The notes under the pieces were generated by a model, which did no database searches, was not told the DNA's origin, and was given only the letters and a program-made list of their open reading frames with translations. Made by a program: the position numbers and the translations under genes. Positions 37,380 through 48,239 of a stretch of 64,000 bases of DNA are shown here, piece after piece. Where the stretch lies: assembly GCA_947579665.1 (NCBI GenBank), contig OX388351.1:58350939-58414938 (forward strand), in the 5' to 3' direction. Position 1 is the stretch's first letter. The number at the start of each line of letters is the position of its first letter. This DNA comes from Sympetrum striolatum (lineage: Eukaryota; Arthropoda; Insecta; Odonata; Libellulidae).

Positions 37380-37860
37380 TTCCTTTCGAAAAACGCGAAC
37401 CGCAATCGCGTAATGAAATTTAATGGCCCGAATTACACTAGAATCGCCTCTTAAATAATTAATTGAGCAGCTGAATAAACTAGACGGCGGGAAAATGAAA
37501 AATTAAGCGTTTCCTGATAAACGACAGTGCCGCCATTTTCTCGGCGCGATTTTTCAAAAATTCGAATAATTTCAATTAACGCAGTTGATATAATTTTGAA
37601 TTTAATTCACCGACGCGACGATGCGACGAACTCATTCCAAGGACTCCAAAGCTTCACGTACGTACGTCCAATCAAATTAATTAAATTTTGACTGTTGAAT
37701 GCTTGAGAATTAATGACATATTTTGTTGCGAAAGCGGAGTTAATTAATAAACATACGCTTCAATTTCGATCATAATTAAAGATGTGATGAAATTTAAGTA
37801 CTCTCTCGCTTTAAATTAGGGACGATAAATTCTAAAAATTGATGTACAATTTTTCATTAC
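37380..37860. promoter_or_regulatory. Candidate conserved non-coding block rich in homeodomain-type sites
   Basis: Unlike the repeats around it, this segment is unique in the window and mixes CpG-containing words with many TAATTA/ATTAAT cores (near 37457, 37575, 37674, 37740, 37772), a tcgcg/cgcga set and the palindrome acgtacgtacgt (37657-37668). Such a mix is typical of developmental enhancers and conserved non-coding elements in insects. No conservation test is possible here, so this is a composition-based inference. Confidence 0.3.
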
Positions 37861-38713
37861 TCGCGAGTGTAAAATAGTGGAGTGCATTATTTTTAATTAA
37901 TGAATGCTATGTTAAATTAATGTAATTATAAAGAGATAATAATTTATTGAATTTAAAGCTTTTATTATTTTGAGTTTTTCTTAAAATAATATAACAATGA
38001 AAAAGTTGCTTCCCACCATAATGAGATTTTGAATAATAACATGATAAACATTCATTTTAGGAGTATTAGGGGGAGTAAGATTTAAAGGGATAGATACTAT
38101 ATAATTTTCAGGATTATATTAGGGCACCATGTGTTTCATTTTCATTTCATTTTCATTTCATTCGCAGCCAACAAAAATTCTGCATTTTTTAACAATAACT
38201 CGTCCGATTGGGAAACTGAGATGATAGAGCTGAAAACTAAACTAATATAGCATCCTAAAACTGAGTTTAAGGATGCTATATTTGAAGCGTGAAAATACGT
38301 GGAATTTTTCAAACTATGTGAGAAAAGATTTCGCAAAGAAATTAATGAAATATTATTTCTTGATAATTATCACGGAAAAATGAAAAATCTCTATTTATCA
38401 TAATCAAAACCTCTTAATAGAGTTTAGAAGCAATATGTAAATTTCGTTTTGAAGCAGTTGGGAGGAATTATGCGTTCCCATTTCGTAATCGGAAATATTT
38501 ATGAATTGTTCACAGCAATATAAGATCTGGCGAGAGTGTATGTGAATTGTCTTCAATTTCAAGAAATTAGAATCACTTTCATGATTAAGTTTTCAAAATT
38601 CAGTCCCTCTTTAAGAAGCATAACCCAAATCAAATTTTCCTATTTATGACACTTATTCGGTCATTTAATCTGTGGTTTAAAATATTCCTTACTAACAGTT
38701 AACAAACTCTTTG
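37861..38713. other. Gene-free AT-rich stretch
   Basis: Holds a (TTTCA)n-like run at 38133-38163 and a short perfect-looking hairpin at 38246-38280 (16-bp stem with one mismatch, 3-base loop TGA). No gene or family repeat was recognised. Confidence 0.55.
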
Positions 38714-38822
38714 AGCTATGCTATCTACTAGCTATCTTTTCTATGCAGGATATATTCTTCATGTAGAGATACATTCTTCATGTAAAGCTATGCTGTCTTC
38801 TAGCATCTTTTCTATGCAGGAT
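38714..38822 (+). repeat. Short direct repeat pair with nested repeat
   Basis: gctatgctatctactagc... at 38714-38751 is repeated with small changes at 38787-38822, both ending tcttttctatgcaggata. Between them attcttcatgta occurs twice. The second copy runs straight into a tRNA-derived SINE, so the pair could include a SINE target-site duplication plus local slippage. Confidence 0.65.
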
Positions 38823-38996
38823 AGCTAATGGTTAGCGCGCTAGCACTCCAATGCCAAGGTCCCAGGTTCGAATCCCGGCTAGTTGGATTTTTCTGGCTAG
38901 AGAATTGTTGTGTCTCTTTGTAAATAATAATAATTATTGGAATGGACGTAATGTTTTCCTGTTTCCATTAGAGAAGTTATTATTATTATTGTTAGG
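38815..38996 (+). mobile_element. tRNA-derived SINE
   Basis: A-box TAGCTAATGGTTAGCG (38822-38837) and B-box GGTTCGAATCC (38865-38875), 27 bases between them, as in tRNA-type pol III promoters. T-arm bases cccag/cccgg surround the B-box. Acceptor arms do not pair, so it is not a working tRNA gene. The body runs ~110 bp to a (TTA)n tail at 38980-38996. A different SINE from the 44.2-kb family. Confidence 0.65.
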
Positions 38997-39490
38997 ATGG
39001 CATTCTCAAGCACTATTGCAGCAAAGCTGAAAATAAGGAATCGGAGAATATTTTCTACTTTCATATGACCAGTATCAGTGTTAAATCTAACTGGAATCGG
39101 ATCTGGTATCTAAATGAACGCGATTTGTCTAACAGTCGCCATTTATAATTGAGTTTCGATCTATGTGGGTTAAATTTACATAGTGTAAGTAGGCTTCTCA
39201 TTGATCTATCTCTCAATTATAATTAATGTCAGCTTTTATGATCTAAGTCTACAAACGCGAGGTAATCGTGAATTCATGGACTTCCTTCACAACACCTTAT
39301 TTATAGCTTTCGTAGTAATTGGTTTTTAATTTAGCAAAATTAGAGAAAATGTTATCAAAATTTGCACTCTCATTGTGTTTTATAATACTTTATTAGTATC
39401 TTTGGAATGTATGTTTAAAATATGATTAAATAATTCAATAAAGATCAAATTGAAAAAATTGTATCATCTCTAGTTGAACCTGCAAAGTAT

Positions 39491-40323
39491 CTATTATATA
39501 TAGATGCTTCTCCGGATTCATTCATATATATAGGGATATAGATAGATAGATAGATAGGATACTAATTCACAGGCTAAACCACCAGCGTCATTGCTATGAA
39601 TTTTTTAAGACGTATTGGCCATAACGTGTAACCGCCAGAAAAATTGCGATTTTGATTCTCAGTGTCATGGATTCGATTCCAGAGGGCTCCAAAGTCCCGA
39701 TTTTTCCCATTTGAATGCATTGCTTTGATTTTCGGGAATTAAAATAAAATACTTTCCGAATAACTAGAGAATCAAAACTAAAGGAGCCTATATATATGGT
39801 CATGATCTATCCAAAACATTAATGACTTTTACAGAAATTATCCTGGGTTCGATGCTAGGACGATGCAAAAGTCTGTCATTTAAAATACATTGAGGTAGTT
39901 TTTCATTATTTTTTTTGATGCACTTATCGAAATGATAAGAAGTTAGTGCTCGGCTAGAAGATTTATGGTAAGAATTGGTTTAAAAAAAATTATATAAGAC
40001 GATGCTGTTTCTGGTTTCGATGCCAGAGCACATTAAAATTTCTCTCATAAGGAATATATGGGAAAAGTAGGAAGTCGTTTGAGGCACCTGCAGCCAATAT
40101 TTCTGCTTGAATTTTCACACATAGTTAGAGATGGTGATCTTCTATTGCGTTGTGTATGAGGTATCACCAAAAGACCGGGTTCGATGCCAGACGGAGAAAT
40201 TGCAGCTAATTTTCAGAATATTTCCAATACTTTTTCTACTTTTGAGGACTCTCTCGATATGATGTCGACCTTAAATTTGCTTTAACAACATGCTTGCAGA
40301 ATGCAAGCTACATTTTACTCGTA
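39491..40323 (+). mobile_element. Family E repeat, copy E2
   Basis: Begins ctattatatatagatgct with the 5' terminal repeat (tctccggattcattcat), a (GATA)n run at 39539-39557 and ggatac. It contains four T-arm/B-box modules (about 39671, 39846, 40016, 40179), two fewer than E5. Ends with the stem-loop gcttgcagaatgcaagc (40292-40308) and actcgta. No right-hand terminal inverted repeat. The loss of two modules suggests unequal exchange between modules. Confidence 0.85.
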
Positions 40324-40384
40324 GAAATAAACAGCTTACTAAAAATTAAATTTAGTGTAGATAAAGAACCAAATCAGAAAGTAT

Positions 40385-40445
40385 CTGACATAATCGGGAT
40401 TCGAACCATGATCTGCCATGGCACCGAGCTACCATTAACACTGAA
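40385..40445 (-). mobile_element. tRNA-derived fragment, minus strand
   Basis: Minus strand: A-box-like TTAATGGTAGCTCGGT (40423-40438) then B-box GGTTCGAATCC (40397-40407) only about 15 bases on. This is too tight for a complete tRNA, so part of the anticodon arm is missing. Likely a SINE head remnant. Confidence 0.45.
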
Positions 40446-41044
40446 TTTAAAATATCATACATATCATAAAGCGGGTTCGTCAATGGAACATAGGATACCT
40501 GTATGCACTCTCAGGTGAGAAAATGATCGTCAAAGACTTGTTTAATCCTAATCCATAGTATAGCACGTATTTCATAATTTTTGGGATTAGCATGTGCATC
40601 GAAATCTGCAAACTGTGTCGCTACGCAGAATCTCAGGCGCTTGCATTGTGGAGCTCGAAAGAAATCCCAAATGTATTCCAGTTTCGTGCGGATTACGCAC
40701 CGCCGTGCGCAAATGTAAATGTCCTTATATTTGCTCCCGTTCTTGGCGATGTTTATGCACGTGGTTTCCCGGAATGATCGATATGGGAGGAGTGTGGGAG
40801 ATGAAAGGGATGTTTGGGAATGCAGATGATTGAGGGGGAGAGAGGCCCTCTTCTGAATAAATAAGTAAACTGGAGACTGTGGGTGTCTGAGTGACCACCC
40901 AGTGCGGTTGGCGTGGGAGATCAGAATGTGGAAGGGGCGGGTCTTTGAAGGAGGAATTGGATACTGTCCTAACTAGAAGAGCTTCTGATATGAGAAACTC
41001 TGGAGAAATTTGGATGTTGGGCTGTCCAGATTGTCTTTCAAATT
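40446..41044. other. Gene-free stretch
   Basis: Mixed composition with a purine-rich part (40780-40960). Overlapping open frames at 40592-40833 (+) show no known domain. No repeat family was recognised. Confidence 0.5.
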
Positions 41045-41640
41045 TTGGTTTAATAATAGTAATAATAATAATTTATTAATCACAAACAGGTTATGCAACC
41101 CAATTACATATGATTTAATATAATAAAATAAAAAGAGAGGGAAAAAATCAATAACACCAAAAATATGAAATGCATAAAAAAAAACAAATAAAAGCTCGAT
41201 AGTAAAAAGACAAGAAATAAGATGGACATACAAATAAAATCATTAATAAGATAAAGTATTATTTGTTTTGCCCTTTAGCATTCTAAGAGAGTCGTTAAAA
41301 AGGTCAATACAATTGTTTTTCTTCAGGATTTCATTCACAGATCGCATCATCCTCAAGTGGCTCAAGTTTGCACTTTGACAAAGGGTTTCCCGGAAAAGAG
41401 CCGAATACCTTGACCTCCTTATGGGCACATTAAAATTAATCTAGGAAAGAAGGGCTTCTGATTCCATGTTACCTATTCGTAGATTTCTCAGAAATAAAAT
41501 ATCAATAACAACTCTTCTCGTCCTCAATGGAGTCAACTTGAAAGTACGAAAAATGACAGGATAATTGTCGGTGCTAAATTTCGGATATTTTTTTCCTAAC
41601 ATAAAGGATTTTACAACATATTTCATGCTTAACTATGATT
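41045..41640 (-). mobile_element. 3' end of a Jockey/CR1-type non-LTR retrotransposon
   Basis: Read on the minus strand: a protein-coding end (41626-41243), then an AT-rich 3' untranslated region and a TAATAA-type tail at about 41050-41080. The 5' side is cut off near 41640, the usual 5' truncation of non-LTR elements. No target-site duplication was identified. Confidence 0.6.
41243..41626 (-). pseudogene. C-terminal fragment of non-LTR reverse transcriptase, one in-frame stop
   Basis: The minus-strand reading has LTPLRTRRVVIDILFL then, 13 residues on, SEALLS, a TAG stop (about 41441-41443), and in the same frame INFNVPIRRSRYSALF and later LRMMRSVNEI. This follows the C-terminal pattern of Jockey/CR1-like reverse transcriptases (L-xx-RR-xxx-D-xx-FL ... 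LL-xx-I-x-F-x-VP-xx-xxR ... N). Frame is kept across the stop, so decay is light. The catalytic domain is not present. Confidence 0.6.
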
Positions 41641-42677
41641 TTAATAATGATCACGTCTTTGTAAACCAAATTTTAGTCTACAGGACTCAAACTCGGCTAA
41701 GGACTTGTTGGTTTATAAATTAATACTGAAAAACTATTACAACAACGAATGTATAATAGGAAAAACGAAGAAAATGGTAAGGCAGCAAGACTTAAGATTT
41801 TAATCAATGTGGTGCCAACTGGTTAAATGCCGAAAAGCTTTTAACAGTCCACTTGACTATTTCCATGAAATTAAAATAGTACCTGAGGTGAAGAACATTA
41901 CATTAAAATATATCTTGAACAACTTTTAAGTATCTGTTGAACTGTTGTTAGACACGAAAACCCCTTGGTATGCCAGGATAGGGTCTGAATGACTCAAATA
42001 TTTCTACTTATCTACTTGTTTTATCCTAGATTAAATGTATGTACTGATTTTTGAAAGCCAATCACATATAATTCTGTCGGTTTGGCATTTTTTGTGTTCT
42101 GTAATTGTAAATGAAACGATTCCTACAGTTAAGCTTTAGAAGACTAGCACAAATAACCATGATTTAACTAGGATTCGAACCCGGAACTCTTTTGTACAGA
42201 AATATATTTAACTTCAAAATCAGAAAATTTGAAACGTTGAAAGAAGCTAGAGGTAGGCGGGAATAAATGGATTACGAAGAGATGAGAAATTCGAAATTAT
42301 ATCTCGTAACTTACCTTGGAATGGAAACTATTTAAAGGGATTCCATTGATTCGAAACAGTTTGAACGCACAGTTGTTAGGTTTAAACGTCATCGAACTTA
42401 CTATTTTATAGTACTGTATACAATGATTCCCCAACTAACGAAGATGATTCATTCTGTAAGGAATATTCACCTGCGCAGTAGAACGTTAAAACTTCTTGTA
42501 CGCCCTATAAAGTAAAAACATATAAAACACTCTTGCTCAAATTAGAATTTCTGGCAAAACTTTCAAAGTATCTAGATAATGTTTGCACCAATATGTCCAA
42601 CAAAAACTTCATGCATTTTTGTTTTCTTCTGAATTAATATCTGCCTAAAATGAATCGTGCAAAAATAAGAAGATTTC
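41641..42677. other. Gene-free AT-rich stretch
   Basis: One B-box-like motif on the minus strand (GGGTTCGAATCCT, 42170-42182) without a recognisable A-box, probably a decayed tRNA-derived repeat. Otherwise no gene or repeat family was recognised. Confidence 0.5.
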
Positions 42678-42768
42678 ATATGTACACTCCTGGCCAAAAT
42701 TAACGCAGCACCTCCCTAGCGATCCTTACGGCCGGTGCTGCGTTAATTTTGGCCAGGAGTGTACATAT
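42678..42768. mobile_element. Perfect hairpin MITE (Tc1/mariner-like ends)
   Basis: Perfect 35-bp inverted arms (42678-42712 and 42734-42768) around a 21-bp loop. The inner part of each arm reads CACTCCTGGCCAAAATTAACGC, flanked by TA on both sides (gTAcactcc...ggagtgTAc), as expected for Tc1/mariner insertion at TA. The phrase TGGCCAAAATTAA resembles Tc1-type terminal repeats. No coding sequence remains, so it is an end-to-end deletion derivative. Perfect arms point to recent origin. Confidence 0.7.
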
Positions 42769-44140
42769 ATTTAAAAGTAAATGAAGAGGGAGAAAAAGTT
42801 TACCAGAAAATTCCACTTATTTCAAACAAAACATTGCTGTGAATTGGGCGGCCAGTCTGCAAGGAAAACATATACCTTTGGACTTTGGACCTCTTTCATT
42901 AATTACCAAGGATAGTGAACGTATTTTCCTCATCTGAAAAACATCAACACGTCTTTCATCTTCTTCATTCGATTAGAAAAATAGGAATGGAATAAGAAAG
43001 ACCAAGGCTAGGGATTACCACATTTGCAGAGAGTTTGCAACCCTTCTATTGCGTGAATGACACCCTTAGAACGAGAATGCAAAGCCATATAATCGAACAT
43101 CTCTTTCACGCATGAAACGTTAGGTAAATCCGCGCTGAGATCTTGGCTGAGGGCGGACTGAAATCCTTTCAATGAAATATGCTTCGTTTTCCACCCCTAT
43201 CATTCACCTCATCGTCATCCCCCGAGTTGAGCTAACATCATCGGCGCATTCGTATGCAAAAAATTAGTCCACACTAAGACGAAATCTAAACGCAAAATCT
43301 AAAGTACAGAACAAATATTCGACGGCCTTGTCGAGGGGAAGGAAGGTGAATGGCAAAGGGGAGAATAGAGGGGAGGTGGAGAAAGAGGTTAGTTAGCAGC
43401 GTCCCCCGTATAGGACTAGGGTCGAGCGAAATGCTTGAGGGATAACAGTATGAGACAGTGGAAGTGATGTGAATTCAGAAGTAAGCAAGAGTGAGGTATG
43501 AAGATAGAGAGAGGGTTGGGAATAATGCAGTAATAGGGTAGCAACACACAGTCTTTTTGGCCTTCGCGAATATAGCAATGCTTTAACTCGCTTTAAAAAT
43601 TACTGGATTAACCTGCTATAGCACATACCAGTGGGCAATACTTTCGACTTTACTTTTTCTTTAATAATTTTGTTCCAAACAGTGAAATTAGATTGTATTG
43701 CCCTTCTATTTAAGTGTATAGTATTAGTCGATATCGCGATATTCACAAATTTTCACTTGTTTCTAAGTAATAGGCACTTATACGAATATTTCCATCTATT
43801 TCTTTCCACACATTGACAGAAATGTATTCCAAAAAAATCATTAAACCATGTTCTCATTGTGAGAGGCCATATATACTTATCTGTACAGATTATCAACTTG
43901 AACCTCAGCAGAAAATGAATTCTGCAGTAGTATAAGAAAATATCATACTTTCAAATTAAAAAGTCTCTTTACCTTTGCGTTTGAGTTAATTAATATTAAA
44001 GGTCCTCTAGTATGAAACATATTTATGAGAGTAAGATATATTTTTCTTTGTTAAAAATACCGTAAATGCTTTATTTTGCCATTATATTTTAAAATGCAAT
44101 TGTTTTGAAAGTAACTCTTTCCTAAAATGTGTCCTACGAC
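42769..44140. other. Gene-free stretch
   Basis: Mixed composition with purine-rich tract at about 43330-43400 and AT-rich remainder. Open frames at 43393-43578 (-) and 43631-43816 (+) are short and have no family support. Confidence 0.5.
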
Positions 44141-44180
44141 TTTTGAGGGAGAATTAATGAATTACCGGCTTGTTAAAATG

Positions 44181-44365
44181 TTCTGGGTGGGTAGCCTAGA
44201 TGGTATAGGCTACCCGCCCAGAACCTCCCTCCCGGATAGAGAAAGATCCCGGGTTCGATTCCCGGCCCTGTTAGACATTTTTCAAGTCCGTTTTTCCTTG
44301 AGAATTTTCCTCGGTGTACGCCCTTATGTGCAAAGTCACCTCAACCCTTTCCTTATATGAGAATT
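44181..44365 (+). mobile_element. tRNA-derived SINE with extended 5' hairpin
   Basis: A-box TAGCCTAGATGG (44192-44203) and B-box GGTTCGATTCC (44252-44262) in a T-arm-like CCCGG...CCGGG context. The A-box lies in the loop side of a 17-bp stem (44181-44197 against 44207-44223, one G-T pair), much longer than a tRNA D-arm. The body from the B-box on matches 28780-28900, defining a SINE family with two copies in this window. Confidence 0.65.
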
Positions 44366-45468
44366 AATTAATTACCTAAAAATAGAGCAAGAATAGTGCT
44401 GGGCTTGATAAGTTAATTCGGTAACTATATAACAATAGTATAAGATGTGGATATCATGTAATTAGGATTTATAAGGAAGTCAAGTGCAAACCTTTATGCA
44501 GTGAACGGTAATAACTATCGTTTCATAAAATCGACAATTTCTCATGGTCTAGAAAAAATCGCAATTAGGATAAATCCAATCGGTCAATATTGATATTAAG
44601 GCGACTTAAGAGCTGCCTTATCGATTGTTCAAATTTAATAATGAATTAAGTTAATGAGAATTGAAATTCATCTCAGAATTAATGATAAACTAATGTTGTT
44701 AATCTGCAATTTCTTTTGTAGTGACCAGACAACGATGATGGCATGTATCATCATCATGGTGGCATCTTTGCCTTTAGAAGATCGTTTTAAACCAAAGACT
44801 TCAGTAATATTAGGGAGTTACAAATAGATGGCTAGCGAAATAATTATGCGATAATGCGTGATTTAACATCTTTTTCTAGTAAGAGATTCGTAAATAATGG
44901 GAAAGGCAGTGATTATAACACACCACATTAAGATTATGCTGGACGAATAATCAAAACAGTTACAAAATCCTGAAGATCCGATTTCGAATGAAGCATAAAT
45001 TCCAAAATGCTACTATACTACTATAAGATGATGGAAACCGAACCATCGAGCGAAACGCACAACTTGGATAATTGAATTACGACATTGAATAAATGATCAA
45101 GGATTAGCCTGTTGATTGGCCTTTGGTGCCTTTTAACTGCAAAGCTTGCTGCACATAGTGGATATTCCCAGATTTGAAAATAGCTCTGGATCAGTGACTC
45201 AACGCAGAGTACATCTGTTCAGCTACTGAAATGCAGTTGAGTTTCACTCGAACCGTATGCGGTTTAGGAGAGCTTAATCGGTCCCTTTAGCTGACAAAGT
45301 GCAACGATAATGAAAATTAGTTGAGTGATAACGTAGAGTATTTGTGATGATGTGATTTTTATTTGAAGAGTTGTACCGTTGGAAGAAAGGAATCATATCG
45401 TATAAATTATTAAAGAAGAAATAAGATGAGTGGACGAAATGAAAAAAAATACAGGAAAAACTTTATGT
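44366..45468. other. Gene-free AT-rich stretch
   Basis: No gene or repeat family recognised. Short trinucleotide runs (gatgatg, catcatcat) near 44735-44760. Confidence 0.55.
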
Positions 45469-45728
45469 AAAGAAAGGAAAGTTGGGACACGGATGTCAAG
45501 GAATTATAGGTTTAAAGTCTCCAATAGCAGTTTTTGTCAGCGTCCTTCTTCTCATTCCCCGGCATTCCAAGAAAACAACACTGGACACCGCAGTTTTTGA
45601 GAGCACTCAATTACATTTAAATATACAATACATACAATGAAATCACTTTTGAGTGCTCTCAAAAAGTGCGGTGCCCTGTGTTGTTTTCTCGGAATACCGG
45701 GGAATGAGAAGAGGAACGCTATTGGAGG
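45469..45728 (+). mobile_element. Family M foldback MITE, copy M4
   Basis: Left end aaagaaaggaaagttggg. Inverted arms 45540-45610 and 45650-45719 (for example cattccccggcattcc against ggaataccggggaatg), with a 39-bp AT-rich centre. The arms include the block ttttgagagcactcaa, also seen as the loop edge of M1. The right outer terminal segment is missing after gaggaacgct. Most complete inner palindrome of the family. Confidence 0.85.
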
Positions 45729-46423
45729 AAAAAGTTTATGTGAAAATAAATACTGATGGAAAGACTCTGAAATTAAATTAAGAATCTTTCGTAAAGAAAT
45801 ATGTACTTCAACCAAACTTATCATTCGATTGAAACCCCAAAGTAGTCCTTTAGAATCGTTACAAGTGGAATTATGTTTGTTTAATGTCATGTTAAGATAC
45901 TTTTAGTGCGCATTTATCATTTCTGAGTATATATGATTATCAAGCTATTAAAGTTCATTATTTTTGACTACATGTACGATAGATAATGTTATTATGACAA
46001 TCCTTCATTATAGGAATCTTCCAGAGTAATTGGTGAATTCCAAGAATATAACAATTTTAAATTATATCTATGATTTCTTTGAAGCTCTTTAAAGGACGAA
46101 AAACGAGTTTCTATCGTGGAAAGCGAAGAAGATATGAAGATAAAGGAAGGGCCAGAGCACTTGGCTCATGGTCCGAGATCAAACACTTCCTCAATACGGA
46201 AGGGTCGACCGAGAAGGAACTGGGAGAAGAGAAATTTTGAGCGGAGTTTTGAGCCCCTTCAGTCACGTCCAGGATTACTTCTATATCTATTTATAATACT
46301 AATTTTAAATCAGAACAAGCTGTGCGAGCATTAATTTATACTCAGAGCTAACATAAAATTGCATTATTATTATTGTAATATATAGTTGTATTAGTTATTC
46401 AGTTCAATTGTCACTTTCTCATT

Positions 46424-46624
46424 AGCGGTTTAAATCCTCCAAAAGCCGTCTTTGTCGGCGTTCCTCGTTTCATTCACCGGTATTCTGAAAAAACAAGAAA
46501 GGACACCACACTTTATTTTCCTCGGAATACCGGTGAATGAGACGATGAACGCCGACAAAGACGGCTTTTGGAGATTTTAAACCTCTAAATCTTTAATAGC
46601 CGTTTTCCAAATTTTCTTTCTTTA
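46424..46624 (+). mobile_element. Family M foldback MITE, copy M5
   Basis: Inverted arms 46427-46486 and 46525-46583, containing ccaaaagccgtctttgtcgg on the left and its complement on the right. The right outer end (ccgttttccaaattttcttt) is present and is the complement of the left ends of M1-M4, so the two halves of the family terminus can be defined from M4 plus M5. The left outer end is missing. About 700 bp from M4. Confidence 0.85.
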
Positions 46625-47840
46625 CAACTTTGTCATTACTTACTCTCCTTCAGTTTCATCTTTCATTTGTTCTTTCAAGCTCTTCTTTGTTTTTTTTCCT
46701 TCAACCTACATGGTTCCTTCCATTCTTTTTCCGCATCTTCAATATTTCTAGGAGTATATCCCTTTCTCTCTAATCGTCCACTGAATCTTTCTAGGAATAT
46801 ATTTCTCTTCTTTCTCTTCTTTTTCTCTTATCCACTTTTCTCAAGTTCACGATAAAACTATTTTAAACATCAATAAGTTAAGTTGGCAAGAGTATTCGAG
46901 AATCGGAATAACTTTGAAAGAAAAAAGAACCCTTCTCACTCTCTCAAAATTACGGCAAATTTTACCTCGAGTATTATTAAGAAGAGAGACGGGGGGTAGG
47001 AAGTTAACGGTTCTGTACATCGTTAAGGTATTAGGAGTGGATAGAAGGAACGTGTTTTGAGATATCGAGGAAGAGGACGGAAGGCCACCAAGCAGCCCAC
47101 GTAGGAGAGGGGGGAAAAGGTAAGAGAATTGGTTCGAGGGAAAAGGGAGCCAAAGGTGAAAGGTATTGACGCATTTTGAAGAGAAAGGGAAAGTCTGGAT
47201 GAAGTTAGCGAAGCAGAGTGACGTGTGGAGGGACTGGTGGTGTCCTCTTTAGGAAAGAGAGGGAAAGTATGTGAGATTATGGGGGAGATGCGCTTGAAGT
47301 AGACGGAAGATGGATCTACCGGAGTATTATTAAACAAGTGCTCCCGCGCTGCTTTATTTGTGGTACGAATACGTAACCTGCTCTCGCACTTTGTTCGCGG
47401 CTCGATTTCATGAAAAGCCCTCTCACATACCTTGGGGGACGCTGAAAGCTTCTTATGCGGGCCTCAGAGTGAAGGCGAAATTGTGGGGATCGAGGCTATG
47501 CGAGATTTTTCTGAACTTTGCGATTCTTCCGGGATTTGTTTCTCATAAGGAAACTTTTATTGGATATGAAGGTTGAACTTTATTCAATACTTCTATTTCT
47601 TGACCTTCACTGAAGGAGAAATGGGAGTATCATATTGTGCAAAAGATATGTGATAAATACATCTAGTTAGACGTCGGTTATTCTCAAAATAATTTCCAAT
47701 ATCAGTATTCAGCTATGGTATATAAACACACAATCAAGGTGTAAATGCGTTTAAGTATGATTCTAATATCAGTTTCTCCCTTGAAATACAATTACTACTT
47801 ATAATATAGGGATTAATTAAGGAGAGAATTAATTTATTAC
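46625..47840. other. Gene-free stretch with pyrimidine and purine tracts
   Basis: T/C-rich at 46640-46850 and strongly purine-rich at about 46980-47300. The open frames here (46667-46855 +, 47023-47337 -) are readings of these tracts and not called. No family repeats. Confidence 0.5.
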
Positions 47841-47976
47841 ATTTTTACTTTCTCCATATACGAAGTATAGAGAAAGTATTGTTTTCATGAAAAAATTCGA
47901 CTTCGAGATTTCAACGGAAATACATGTTTTGGGGTCCCTATAACACGTTTTGACCATTTTCGGAATGATGTCTGTG

Positions 47977-47985
47977 TGTATGTGT

Positions 47986-48054
<69 letters not shown>

Positions 48055-48060
48055 TGTGTG
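47977..48060 (+). repeat. (TG)n microsatellite in T2
   Basis: Nearly pure TG repeats with two TA interruptions near its ends. Reads as Thr-His runs on the minus strand, which explains two spurious open frames there. Confidence 0.95.
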
Positions 48061-48226
48061 ATAGTGGGCGCTCTAACGTGAAAACTATTAGTCGTATCAA
48101 TATCAAACTTCATATATAGTACTGTGGTCTGTGCTGTCAGAGTTGATTAGTTTTTGGAGTAAATCGGTCAACCGGAAGTCGAGCTTTATTCATTAAAGCT
48201 CATTTCCGGTTTTCAAAATATCTCCA

Positions 48227-48239
48227 TAAATATGATATA
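48227..48239 (+). repeat. Direct duplication at left edge of the E cluster
   Basis: TAAATATGATATA, identical to 52802-52814. Uninterrupted copies of family T have this sequence only once at this position, so the pair behaves as a 13-bp target-site duplication of the whole 48240-52801 block. Confidence 0.75.

Larger units (their letters stand above)
47841..48239 (+). mobile_element. Family T copy T2, 5' part (interrupted)
   Basis: Starts atttttactttctcc, followed by the T head, the longest (TG)n tract of the window (47977-48060) and the first tandem subunit up to tctccataaatatgatata, where the family E cluster begins. Resumes at 52802. Confidence 0.9.

Noticed and set aside
38815..38996. Functional tRNA gene at the good A-box/B-box pair
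   Set aside because: Acceptor arms do not pair, the anticodon arm is irregular and an unrelated body with a (TTA)n tail follows, as in a SINE.
47829..48113. Open frames rich in alternating Thr-His in T1, T2, T3 and T4
   Set aside because: They are readings of the (TG)n tract and the flanking repeat, not proteins.
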